Assembly: GCF_000344155.1 (NCBI RefSeq)
Contig: NZ_BAOQ01000004.1
Coordinates: 17,371 to 81,370, forward strand
Direction of reading: 5' to 3'
Origin: Gordonia paraffinivorans NBRC 108238
Lineage (GTDB): Bacteria > Actinomycetota > Actinomycetes > Mycobacteriales > Mycobacteriaceae
Length of the DNA: 64,000 nt
Under the pieces are notes generated by a model, which made no database searches, was not told where the DNA came from, and worked only from the letters and a program-made list of their open reading frames with translations. This document shows, one piece after another, positions 25,545-33,408 of the stretch. The translations under genes and the position numbers were made by a program. Position 1 is the stretch's first letter. Each line of letters begins with the position of its first letter.

Positions 25545-26716
25545 TGGGCACGCTCTCGGGACAGGCGGCGATCGTCGGCATCGGCGCCACCGAGTTCTCC
25601 AAGGACTCCGGACGCAGCGAACTGCGACTGGCCGCAGAGGCGGTGCAGGCGGCCATCGCCGACGCGGGCCTCACGCCGGCCGACGTCGACGGGCTGGTCA
25701 CCTTCACGATGGACACCAACAGCGAGATCTCGGTCGCGCGTGCCGTCGGCATCCCGGAGCTGACCTATTTCTCGCGCATCCACTACGGCGGCGGCGCGGC
25801 GTGCGCCACCGTCCAGCAGGCGGCGATGGCCGTCGCGACCGGGGTCGCCGACGTGGTGGTCGCCTACCGTGCGTTCAACGAGCGGTCGGGACTCCGGTTC
25901 GGGCAGGTGAATTCGGCGGTCGCCAACCAGGAGAACTCCTCGGGCACGGAGAACGCCTTCAGCTATCCGCACGGGCTGTCGACGCCGGCGGCGTTCGTCG
26001 CGATGATCGCGCAGCGGTACATGCACGACTACGGCGCCACCAGCGAGGACTTCGGCCGTATCGCCGTCGTCGACCGCAAGCATGCGGCCAACAACCCCGA
26101 TGCCTTCTTCTACGGCAAGCCGATCACGCTGGAGGATCACCAGAACTCGCGCTACATCGCCGAGCCGCTCCACCTCCTCGACTGCTGCCAGGAATCCGAC
26201 GGCGGTGTCGCACTGGTGATCACCTCGGCCGAGCGGGCCAAGGACCTGCCGCACAAGCCCGCGGTGATCGCCGCGGCGGCAGCGGGTTCGGCGGCCGACC
26301 AGTACATCATGACCAGCTACTACCGGGAGGAGCTGGCGGCGCTGCCCGAGATGGGTCTCGTCGGTCGTCAGCTGTGGTCGCAGTCCGGCCTCGGGCCCGA
26401 CGACATGGACATGGCGATCCTCTACGACCACTTCACCCCGTACACCCTCATCCAGCTCGAGGAGCTCGGCTTCTGCGCCCGCGGGGAGGCCAAGGACTTC
26501 GTGCGCGCGCCCGGAGCCCTGGAGGTGGGCGGACGGCTCCCGCTGAACACCCACGGCGGACAGCTCGGCGAGGCCTACATCCACGGGATGAACGGCATCG
26601 CCGAGGCGGTCCGCCAGATCCGCGGCGACTCGGTCAACCAGGTCGACGACGCCGAGAAGGTCGTCGTCACCGCCGGTACCGGCGTCCCGACAAGCGGATT
26701 GGTGCTCACCGCATGA
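25544..26716 (+). CDS. ltp2: Ltp2, steroid 17-side-chain retro-aldolase (thiolase superfamily)
   Basis: A 390-residue thiolase-fold protein equivalent to Rv3540c, which cleaves 17-hydroxy-3-oxo-4-pregnene-20-carboxyl-CoA to the C17 ketone and propionyl-CoA. Conserved stretches are GQAAIVGIGATEFSKDSGRS, IHYGGGAACATVQQAAMAVA, ADVVVAYRAFNERSG, DHQNSRYIAEPLHLLDCCQE, LYDHFTPYTLIQLEELGFC and PLNTHGGQLGEAYIHGMNG. Two adjacent starts exist, GTG 25541 and ATG 25544; ATG is chosen because GGGAGGG then has 6-base spacing. Its stop overlaps a 29-codon ORF that bridges to the fadD gene. Confidence 0.94.
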   Translation: MGTLSGQAAIVGIGATEFSKDSGRSELRLAAEAVQAAIADAGLTPADVDGLVTFTMDTNSEISVARAVGIPELTYFSRIHYGGGAACATVQQAAMAVATGVADVVVAYRAFNERSGLRFGQVNSAVANQENSSGTENAFSYPHGLSTPAAFVAMIAQRYMHDYGATSEDFGRIAVVDRKHAANNPDAFFYGKPITLEDHQNSRYIAEPLHLLDCCQESDGGVALVITSAERAKDLPHKPAVIAAAAAGSAADQYIMTSYYREELAALPEMGLVGRQLWSQSGLGPDDMDMAILYDHFTPYTLIQLEELGFCARGEAKDFVRAPGALEVGGRLPLNTHGGQLGEAYIHGMNGIAEAVRQIRGDSVNQVDDAEKVVVTAGTGVPTSGLVLTA

Positions 26717-26802
26717 GCACGTCCGCCCGTCCGGTCCCCATCGAATCCATCCAGCCACATCTGTCCATGAACACTCTTGAAAACGAGGAGCGCGCACGAT
26801 GA
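26713..26802 (+). CDS. 29-codon bridging ORF between ltp2 and fadD
   Basis: This mini-ORF starts at an ATG (26713) overlapping the ltp2 stop (ATGA) and stops at a TGA (26802) overlapping the fadD start (ATGA). It would give a peptide beginning MSTSARPVPIESIQPHLSM. GAGGAG near its end is the Shine-Dalgarno of fadD. Translation of this ORF would carry ribosomes from ltp2 to fadD. There is no known homologue, so it may be only a coupling device. The exact ATGA overlap at both ends is the evidence. Confidence 0.45.
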   Translation: MSTSARPVPIESIQPHLSMNTLENEERAR

Positions 26803-28430
26803 AGTTCAACCTCGCCGACGTCTTCGAAACCGTCGCCGATTCGGTGCCCGAGCGGATCGCGCTCAGCTACCAGGGTCGCCAGATCAGCTACGCCGAGCTC
26901 GACAAGCTCTCGAACCAGGTCGCGCACCTCCTCTCCGACAACGGGATCGGCGCCTTCGACAACGTGGCGCTGTTCCTGAAGAACAGCGTCGAGCACGTGA
27001 CCAGCCTTCTCGGCCTGCTCAAGATCCGCGCGGTGCCGGTCAACGTCAACTACCGCTACACCAACGCCGAGCTGCAGTACATCTTCGACAACTCCGATTC
27101 GCGCGCGATCATCGTCGAGCTCCCCGAGCACCAGCGCAGCGTCGCCGCGATACTCGCGGACGTCCCGACGGTCCGGACGGTGTTCGTGATCGGCGAGATC
27201 GTCGACGAGCTGCATCAGGCGGTCGCCGACCTGCCCGGCGGCCGGCTCGTCGAGGTCGTGTCGTTCTCCGACTACGAGGCCAAGCCGGACCACCGCGACT
27301 TCGAGCCGCGCAACGGCGAGGAGCTGTACCTGCTCTACACCGGCGGCACCACGGGTTATCCCAAGGGCGTCATGTGGCAGCACGACGACTTCTTCCGCAA
27401 GCCGCTGTCCGGCGGCAACCCGTACGGCGAGGCGCGCAAGGACCTCGAGGAGATCGGCACGGCGGTCAAGGACTTCCCGTCGATCGCCTTCCTGCTCGCG
27501 GCCCCGCTCATGCACGGCGCGGCGTCGTACTCGCTGTTCACCTTCTTCACCCTGGGCGGGCGCCTGGTGATCCAGCGCGACTTCGACCCGGCCGCCATCG
27601 TCACCGAGGTCGAGAAGGAGAAGGTCAACATCGTCCTCATCGTCGGCGACGCCATGGGCCTGCCGCTCGTCGAGGAGATGGAGAAGCGCAAGGACGAGGT
27701 TGATCTGTCGTCGATGTTCTCCATCACCTCCGGCGGTGCGATCTGGTCGCAGCACGTGCGCGACCGCATGCTCGCGGTGAAGCCGGATCTGGTGCTGCGC
27801 GACAACTTCGGCGCCTCGGAGTCGGGCAACGACGGCGAGATCATGATGGACGAGAACGGCCACCTGAAGGTGCCGCCGACCGACAAGATGATGGTCGTTG
27901 ACGAGAAGCTCAACAAGATCGCGCCCGGCTCGGGCGAGGTCGGCTACATCGCCCGCATCGGCAACGTGCCGCTCGGCTACTACAAGGACCCGGAGAAGAC
28001 CGCCAAGACCTTCCCGACCCTGCCCGACGGGACCCGCATCTCGATCCTGGGCGATATGGGCACCGTCGAGGCCGACGGCTCGATCGTCTTCCTGGGCCGC
28101 GGTTCCCAGTGCATCAACACCGGCGGCGAGAAGGTCTACGCCGAGGAGGTCGAGGCCGTCCTGCACGCACACCCGGCCATCGCCGACGCCCTGGTGGTCC
28201 CGGTGCCCGACGAGAAGTACGGCCAGCGGGTCGCCGCGGTGATCGCGCTCGCCGAGGGCGCCGAGGAGCCGTCGCTGGAGGACATCCAGGAACACTGCCG
28301 GGCCGACCTGGCCCGCTACAAGGTCCCGCGCACCGTGGTCTTCGTCGACGAGGTCAAGCGCACCCCGGCCGGCAAGGCCGACTACCGCTGGGCGAAGGCC
28401 GAGGCGGCGAAGGAGAGCACGGCGGTCTGA
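26799..28430 (+). CDS. Acyl-CoA synthetase, FadD19-like (steroid side chain)
   Basis: A 543-residue ANL-superfamily ligase. It has the ATP motif LLYTGGTTGYPKGVMWQHDD (about 190), the adenylate-binding FGASESGNDG, the hinge LGRGSQCINTGGEKVYAEEV (about 445) and the C-terminal catalytic lysine region RTPAGKADYRW. The YPKGVMW and INTGGEKVY variants and the place at the end of the ltp2 operon fit FadD19, which activates C24/C26 steroid carboxylates. Sequence identity looks moderate, so the symbol is withheld. It is convergent with a transporter gene 12 bases away. Confidence 0.85.
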   Translation: MKFNLADVFETVADSVPERIALSYQGRQISYAELDKLSNQVAHLLSDNGIGAFDNVALFLKNSVEHVTSLLGLLKIRAVPVNVNYRYTNAELQYIFDNSDSRAIIVELPEHQRSVAAILADVPTVRTVFVIGEIVDELHQAVADLPGGRLVEVVSFSDYEAKPDHRDFEPRNGEELYLLYTGGTTGYPKGVMWQHDDFFRKPLSGGNPYGEARKDLEEIGTAVKDFPSIAFLLAAPLMHGAASYSLFTFFTLGGRLVIQRDFDPAAIVTEVEKEKVNIVLIVGDAMGLPLVEEMEKRKDEVDLSSMFSITSGGAIWSQHVRDRMLAVKPDLVLRDNFGASESGNDGEIMMDENGHLKVPPTDKMMVVDEKLNKIAPGSGEVGYIARIGNVPLGYYKDPEKTAKTFPTLPDGTRISILGDMGTVEADGSIVFLGRGSQCINTGGEKVYAEEVEAVLHAHPAIADALVVPVPDEKYGQRVAAVIALAEGAEEPSLEDIQEHCRADLARYKVPRTVVFVDEVKRTPAGKADYRWAKAEAAKESTAV

Positions 28431-28442
28431 CCGGCCCGCTCC

Positions 28443-29726
28443 TCAGCGAGCGACCGACAACCCCGCCCACAACGCGAGCACCGCCGCCCCCAGCGTCACG
28501 GGAACCGTCAGCGCCCCCAGGCGCAGGTACTCCCGTGACGTGGGGGCGGCGGTGTTCTTGTGCATGATCTCGCGCCACAGCAGGTTCGCCAGCGAGCCGA
28601 AGTAGGCCAGGTTCGGCCCGATGTTCACCCCGAGAAGCATCGCCAGGACGAGGCCCGGGTCGTGGGCGACGAGCGGGATCAGCAACAGCGTCGCCGGGAG
28701 ATTGTTGACCAGGTTGGCCAGTGCCGCGGCCACCAGGGCGACGACGAGAATGCCGAGCAGCGTGGACGACGACGGGATCAGTCGGCCGATCCAGTCGCCG
28801 AGCGGGCCGTTGCGCACCGGCAGGATCACGACGCTCAACGCGGCGACGAAGCCGAGGAACGGGATGTTCGCCGCGACCGCCGCGTCGCGGAGCGCCGGCA
28901 GCGGCGAACGGATCAGCCCGGGCAGCGCGAACACCACCGCGCCGACGCCGGCGACCGCTGCGAGCGGCACGCCGAACGGCTCGGCGATCACGAAAGCGAC
29001 GAGCAGCAGGCCCAGCGCAACGAGCAGGAGACCGGGTCGATGGACCGGTGCGGGTTCGGCCTCAGGCGTCCCGGACGCCGGGACGTCGGACGGTGCCGCC
29101 TCCCGCAGCGCGTCGGCGAAGAACCACCGGAAGATCAGGTATTCGACGGCGATCCCGACGACCCACGGCGCCAGCATCAGCCCGGTGAAGCCGAGAAAAC
29201 TCAGGCCGGTGGCCGAGAACGCCAGCAGATTGGTCAGGTTCGACACCGGCATCAGCGTCGACGCGGTGTTGGCCAGGTGCGCACTCGAGAACGCGATCGG
29301 CGTGACCCGGGCGCCGATGTGACGGGCCGTGGCCACCGCGACCGGGGTCAGCAGCACGATCGTCGTGTCGAGACTTAGGATCGCGGTGGTCACCGCGGCC
29401 ACGACGAACACGATGCGGAGCAGGCGGCGTGGTGAGGACCGGCTCCAACCGGCCAGGACCGACCCGACCCAGCGGAAGACCCCCTCCCGGGCGCACACCT
29501 CGGCGATCACCAGCATCGCGGCCAGGAAGCCGATCGTCGGTGCCATGGCGAGGACCTCGTCGACCGCGGAATCGAGGTCGGTCAGGCCGAGGGCGACGAG
29601 GAGCGCGGCGACCGGTGCGGCCACCGCGACGGCCGGGACCCGCTGCGCGGCAAGAGTTGCGGCGATGACCACGAGGAGCGCGACGACGCCGACGAGGCAT
29701 CCTGCGACGCTGTCCGTGGTGAGCAC
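28443..29726 (-). CDS. ArsB/NhaD-superfamily ion transporter
   Basis: A 427-residue membrane protein with about 11 predicted spans in two pseudo-symmetric halves. Each half carries a re-entrant Ser/Asn motif typical of the ion transporter superfamily: AHLANTASTLMPVSNLTNLLAF in the first and GVNIGPNLAYFGSLANLLW in the second. DTTIVLLTPVAVATARH is also typical of ArsB-like permeases. Arsenite, another oxyanion or dicarboxylate are all possible; no arsenic-resistance gene is nearby. The start GTG 29726 is the best of few options. Confidence 0.8.
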   Translation of the reverse strand: MLTTDSVAGCLVGVVALLVVIAATLAAQRVPAVAVAAPVAALLVALGLTDLDSAVDEVLAMAPTIGFLAAMLVIAEVCAREGVFRWVGSVLAGWSRSSPRRLLRIVFVVAAVTTAILSLDTTIVLLTPVAVATARHIGARVTPIAFSSAHLANTASTLMPVSNLTNLLAFSATGLSFLGFTGLMLAPWVVGIAVEYLIFRWFFADALREAAPSDVPASGTPEAEPAPVHRPGLLLVALGLLLVAFVIAEPFGVPLAAVAGVGAVVFALPGLIRSPLPALRDAAVAANIPFLGFVAALSVVILPVRNGPLGDWIGRLIPSSSTLLGILVVALVAAALANLVNNLPATLLLIPLVAHDPGLVLAMLLGVNIGPNLAYFGSLANLLWREIMHKNTAAPTSREYLRLGALTVPVTLGAAVLALWAGLSVAR

Positions 29727-29773
29727 CGCAGACAGATTACGCGCGAGTGCGCGGGTTGCCCGGTCAGGGGAGG

Positions 29774-31510
29774 TCAGTCCCGGGTGGACAGTCCTCGACT
29801 CGAGGTGTCGTCGAGATCGTGCTCGCGGCCGCTGTGCCCGTCGTCGCCGGTCCCGTCGTCGCCGGACTCGTACTCGTCGGACTCGACGTAGGACCGCTCG
29901 ATGTACACCGGCCCCTCGACGACGCGGCGGGGAGTGAGCCACAACAGGACGGCGGCACTGGCGAGCATGATGCCGCCGAGGATCAGCGAGGCGTGCTCGA
30001 ACGGGACGTCGAAGGCGGACTGGCTGCCGTCGGCGATCCGGTCGGCGAGTTCCTGCGACCGGCCGGAGAGGTTGTCGACCACGACACGCGCCTCGGCGAG
30101 GGAGCGTTCGATGTGCGTGGCGGCCTGCTGTGCCTGCGCGATGGTGGCCTCGCCGCCGGCGACGTCGCCGGCCGCGATCTGCTGTTGGCCGTAGGCGGTG
30201 AGCTGTTCGCGCGCGAGGTCGGCGGTCGGGCCGATCCGGGCCTTGTACCCGGCGGCCACCATCGAGCCGGCGATCGCAATGCCGATGGCCGCGCCGATCT
30301 CGCGCGCGGTGTCGTTGACCGCCGAGCCGACGCCCTGGTTGTCGAGCGGGGTGTTGGACATGATCGCGGTGGTCGCCGGGGCGGACGAGAACCCGATGCC
30401 AATGGCGATGACCGACAGGATCCCCGCCAGCGTCCAGTAGCCGTCCACCTGGATGAGGCCGAGAAGGGTCAGGCCGATGCCGCACAACAGCGCGCCGCCG
30501 GCGATCACGAACTTCAGCGAGTCGAGCCGCACGGCCAGCCAGTTGGACAGCATCGCGAAGACGCCGACCCCGACGACGAACGGCATGAGCGCGAGGGCGG
30601 ACTGCAGCGGCGAGTACCCGAAGACCAGCTGCAGCAGCTGGAGCACGAGGTAGAACATGCCGAACGAGGCGAGGAACTGCACCGCCACCGACAGCGACCC
30701 CGAGCCGAACGCGCGGTTGCGCATCAGGCGGATGTCGAAAAGCGGCGAGGCCGAACGCAGCTCGACCACGACGAACAACACGCCCAGCAGGATTCCGCCG
30801 ATCAGGCAGATCAGCACGAGGGCGTCGTCCCATCCGCGGTGGGGGGCCTCGAGCAGGCCGAAGACGATGCCGGTGACGGCGAGGACCGAGCACAGGCTGC
30901 CCGGGATGTCGAAGCGGCCGGGATCGCTGTCCTTGCTCGTGCCGATGGTGAAGCAGAGAACCGCCGACACCGCCGACGAGGCGGCGAAGGTGATGAAGAT
31001 CGAGTGCCAGGAGAAGAACTCCAGGAGCAGGCCGGTGACGAGGAAGCCGGCGATCGCGCCGCCGCCGGCGATGGCCGACCAGATGCTGATGCCGAGTGCG
31101 CGCTGCCCGTCGGGCATGCCGGAGGTGATGAGCGACAACGTCGTCGGCATGATCAGCGCGGCGGCCGCACCGGCCAGGCAGCGCGTGAGGATCAGTTGTT
31201 CGGGCCCGTTCACCCAGATCGCGGCCAGCGACGCGACGCCGAACAGCACGAGCCCGACGATCAGGACCTCGCGGCGCCCCAGACGGTCGCCGATCGCGCC
31301 CGCGGGGAGCAGCAGCGCGGCGAGCGCGAGGGTGTAACCGTCCACGATCCAGGTCATCTGGCCGGCGTCGGCGCCGGTGTCGATCGCGATGTCCGGCAGC
31401 GCCGTGTTGAGGGCCGCCATCGCGGCGACCACCATGCTCACCGACAGGCAGGCGATGAGGACCAACCAGGAGGAGCGCCAATCCATCCGGACGCCGATCG
31501 GCAGTTTCAT
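29774..31510 (-). CDS. DHA2-family MFS drug exporter
   Basis: A 578-residue MFS transporter with about 14 predicted spans, in the DHA2 (EmrB/QacA) family. It has MTWIVDGYTLALAALLLPAG, motif A GDRLGRREVLIVGLVLFG and motif C IWSAIAGGGAIAGFLVTG. A long extracytoplasmic segment near residues 440-520 is rich in Gln and Ala (AGDVAGGEATIAQAQQAATH), and the C-terminal tail is acidic and Ser/Gly-rich. ATG 31510 follows CAGGAG by 6 bases. An inverted repeat 115 bases upstream may be its operator. Confidence 0.88.
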   Translation of the reverse strand: MKLPIGVRMDWRSSWLVLIACLSVSMVVAAMAALNTALPDIAIDTGADAGQMTWIVDGYTLALAALLLPAGAIGDRLGRREVLIVGLVLFGVASLAAIWVNGPEQLILTRCLAGAAAALIMPTTLSLITSGMPDGQRALGISIWSAIAGGGAIAGFLVTGLLLEFFSWHSIFITFAASSAVSAVLCFTIGTSKDSDPGRFDIPGSLCSVLAVTGIVFGLLEAPHRGWDDALVLICLIGGILLGVLFVVVELRSASPLFDIRLMRNRAFGSGSLSVAVQFLASFGMFYLVLQLLQLVFGYSPLQSALALMPFVVGVGVFAMLSNWLAVRLDSLKFVIAGGALLCGIGLTLLGLIQVDGYWTLAGILSVIAIGIGFSSAPATTAIMSNTPLDNQGVGSAVNDTAREIGAAIGIAIAGSMVAAGYKARIGPTADLAREQLTAYGQQQIAAGDVAGGEATIAQAQQAATHIERSLAEARVVVDNLSGRSQELADRIADGSQSAFDVPFEHASLILGGIMLASAAVLLWLTPRRVVEGPVYIERSYVESDEYESGDDGTGDDGHSGREHDLDDTSSRGLSTRD

Positions 31511-31624
31511 GATCCGCTCCTGGTCTCGGGGAGGAGTGCGTGGGGAGGCAGTCCTGCCGGCCGTCTCGTCGTGGTTGCGTTGTCGCGACACGCCCGGCGG
31601 GAGACTTCGTATCCGGGGTAACTT

Positions 31625-31640
31625 GTGACACATTTGTCAC
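31625..31640. promoter_or_regulatory. Inverted repeat upstream of the DHA2 exporter
   Basis: GTGACA-CATT-TGTCAC is a perfect 6-base-arm repeat in the 258-base gap 31511-31768. It could be the operator of the exporter (start 31510) or of the small membrane protein (start 31769). No local regulator gene exists. The rest of the gap shows nothing I can support. Confidence 0.35.
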
Positions 31641-31768
31641 TGCAGTACCAATTCCGGGCGAAGCCCAGATCCCGCCTGCCAGTGCGAGATCGCAGATCGA
31701 ACCGATCCTTGGACTGCAGACCGCAATGGTCGAAGTCGGCCCCGGACAATCGAAAGTGGTGACAGGTC

Positions 31769-31978
31769 ATGGCCTCACCCCACATCGCGTCGAATTCCGT
31801 CGCGTCCACCACTGCGGTGTCGAGTCCGGTTGCGTCGGGCACCGGCGCGACCCCGACCACATCGGACCGTGTCGAGATGTCACCGGCCCGCGTGCACGTC
31901 TGGCGAGTGCTGTCGATGCTCGCGGCGCTCATCGGCGTGGTCGTGGCACTCGTGGTGATCGCGTCGTCGGCGGTCTGA
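31769..31978 (+). CDS. Small membrane protein, 69 aa
   Basis: A 69-residue ORF with a Ser/Thr/Ala-rich N-terminal half (residues 1-42) and one strongly hydrophobic C-terminal span, RVLSMLAALIGVVVALVVIA (about 46-65). It resembles the many single-span small proteins of actinobacteria and has no recognised family. The start ATG 31769 has only a weak ACAGG upstream. It is convergent with the gene ending at 32004. Confidence 0.5.
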   Translation: MASPHIASNSVASTTAVSSPVASGTGATPTTSDRVEMSPARVHVWRVLSMLAALIGVVVALVVIASSAV

Positions 31979-32003
31979 TCGCCGACGACGCGACCGGCGC
32001 ACG

Positions 32004-32435
32004 TCAGAGGGCGTGCTTCTCGATGGTTGCGCCCACTCGCGGCAGGGCGGCGACCACATAGTTCTTGGCCTTGCCGCGCAGCGAGTTGTAGGCCTTCGCC
32101 AGTGCCGGACGTGCGGTGTCGGCCTGGGCGTCGGTGACCGCCAGCAGCGCCTCGGCCGCGGCGTCGCCGTTGGCCGAGAGGTGATCGGCGAAGGAGACCC
32201 CCGCCGGCTTCGAGTCCCAGAACGGCGCCAGGGCCGTCAGGAAGTCCTCGGCCAGCACATCCGTGGCGCTGTGCACCACGTTCGGCTTCACCTTCTGGAC
32301 CGCGGCGTACGCGGTCTTCACAGCGGCGCCGCTCAGTCCCGACTGGTCGGCAACCTCCGCGTCGATGACACCGACCAGGTCGGTCACCAGGGCGCTGCGG
32401 TTGTCGGCGAGAAGGGGCGTCAGCGAATCGCTCAT
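32004..32435 (-). CDS. Conserved helical hypothetical protein (143 aa)
   Basis: A 143-residue, Ala-rich, helix-predicted protein without signal peptide or membrane span, from MSDSLTPLLADNRSALVTDL to RVGATIEKHAL. I recall similar uncharacterised proteins beside sterol genes in Mycobacteriales but cannot name a family with certainty. AAGGAG lies 5 bases before ATG 32435, which gives firm support to the start. It is 110 bases downstream of the hsd4B stop... in genome order, and runs in the opposite sense to the small membrane protein. No catalytic motif is visible. Confidence 0.7.
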   Translation of the reverse strand: MSDSLTPLLADNRSALVTDLVGVIDAEVADQSGLSGAAVKTAYAAVQKVKPNVVHSATDVLAEDFLTALAPFWDSKPAGVSFADHLSANGDAAAEALLAVTDAQADTARPALAKAYNSLRGKAKNYVVAALPRVGATIEKHAL

Positions 32436-32545
32436 GCGGTCTCCTTGGGGATATGCGACGTAGTGGTCCACGCGGCCCGATTGCCGGACCGCGTGGACAG
32501 AGTACTGGCCCCCGGTGACCGCGCAACGCGGCCGCCGCGGGCGCG

Positions 32546-33406
32546 TCAGCTACGCGCGCACACCACATTGGCGAGGGCCTTCGCGCCCTCCCGTTCCACG
32601 ACGCTCGCGGTGGCCAGCAGGCGCGATCCGTCCTCCCACACGTCGACCTGCAGGGTCTCGCCCGGGAAGACGACCCCGGCGAAGCTCGCCGAGAAGTCGG
32701 CCACCGCGGTGACGTCGCCGTCGAGCAGCTCGTCGACGATCGCGCGGCACACCGATCCGTACGTGCACAGGCCGTGCAGGATCGGTCGCGGGAACCCGGC
32801 CCGCTTCGCGAACTCGGGATCCGAGTGCAGCGGGTTGCGGTCGCCGCAGAGGCGGTACAGCAGCGCCTGGTTCGGCAGGGTCGGCACCGTCAGGCGGTGG
32901 TCGGGTTCGCGCTCTGGGTAGGCGACCTTCTCCGACTGCCCTCGCTCGCCGCCGAATCCGCCCTCGCCCTTGGCGAAGATCGACGATCGCGCGGTCCACA
33001 GGGTCTGTCCGGAGTCGTCGGTGGTCACCGACTCCTGGATGATCACCGCCGCCGAGCCCTTGTCCTGGACCTCGGCGATGCGGGTCCGCGTGGTGGCCTT
33101 GCCGCTCGGCGGCAGCGGCCGGTGAGCGGTGATTCGCTGGCTGCCGTGGACGACCTTCGCCAGGTCGATGTCGATGCCCGGGAAGGAGACCTTGGGCGGC
33201 TCGGTCGCGTGGAACGACGCGGCCACCGTCGCGAACGACGGCAGCACCTTGGGGTCGGAATCGTGCACGTAGGCAAGGCCACTGGCGTCCATCGGGTCGG
33301 CGGCCGCGCCCACCGCGAGGTGGTAGAGCGCGACATCCGACGCCGACCACTCGAACGAGACCTCGGGCAGCTCGGCTCCGACGGCGACGGCGGGATCGAT
33401 CGGCAT
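32546..33406 (-). CDS. hsd4B: Hsd4B-type double-hotdog 2-enoyl-CoA hydratase
   Basis: A 286-residue double-hotdog hydratase equivalent to Rv3538, which hydrates steroid side-chain 2-enoyl-CoAs. The C-terminal hotdog carries the active-site signature LLYRLCGDRNPLHSDPEFAK (about 190) and GFPRPILHGLCTYGSVCRAI. The N-terminal hotdog is the non-catalytic substrate-binding half and opens with FEWSASDVALYHLAVGAAAD. It begins 2 bases after the kstD stop, with its ribosome-binding site inside kstD, so it is cotranscribed from the KstR-controlled kstD promoter. Confidence 0.93.
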   Translation of the reverse strand: MPIDPAVAVGAELPEVSFEWSASDVALYHLAVGAAADPMDASGLAYVHDSDPKVLPSFATVAASFHATEPPKVSFPGIDIDLAKVVHGSQRITAHRPLPPSGKATTRTRIAEVQDKGSAAVIIQESVTTDDSGQTLWTARSSIFAKGEGGFGGERGQSEKVAYPEREPDHRLTVPTLPNQALLYRLCGDRNPLHSDPEFAKRAGFPRPILHGLCTYGSVCRAIVDELLDGDVTAVADFSASFAGVVFPGETLQVDVWEDGSRLLATASVVEREGAKALANVVCARS

Positions 33407-33408
33407 TC

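Noticed and set aside
31624..31641. TGTGAC...GTCAC inverted repeat as a GlxR/CRP site
   Set aside because: The spacing between TGTGA and TCAC is eight bases, not the six needed for CRP/GlxR; it is kept only as an unnamed inverted repeat.
31507..32568. Minus-strand 353-codon frame across the small membrane protein
   Set aside because: Its composition is that of an antisense frame, with no start signal and no domain. The plus-strand 69-residue ORF and the minus-strand 143-residue gene explain the region better.
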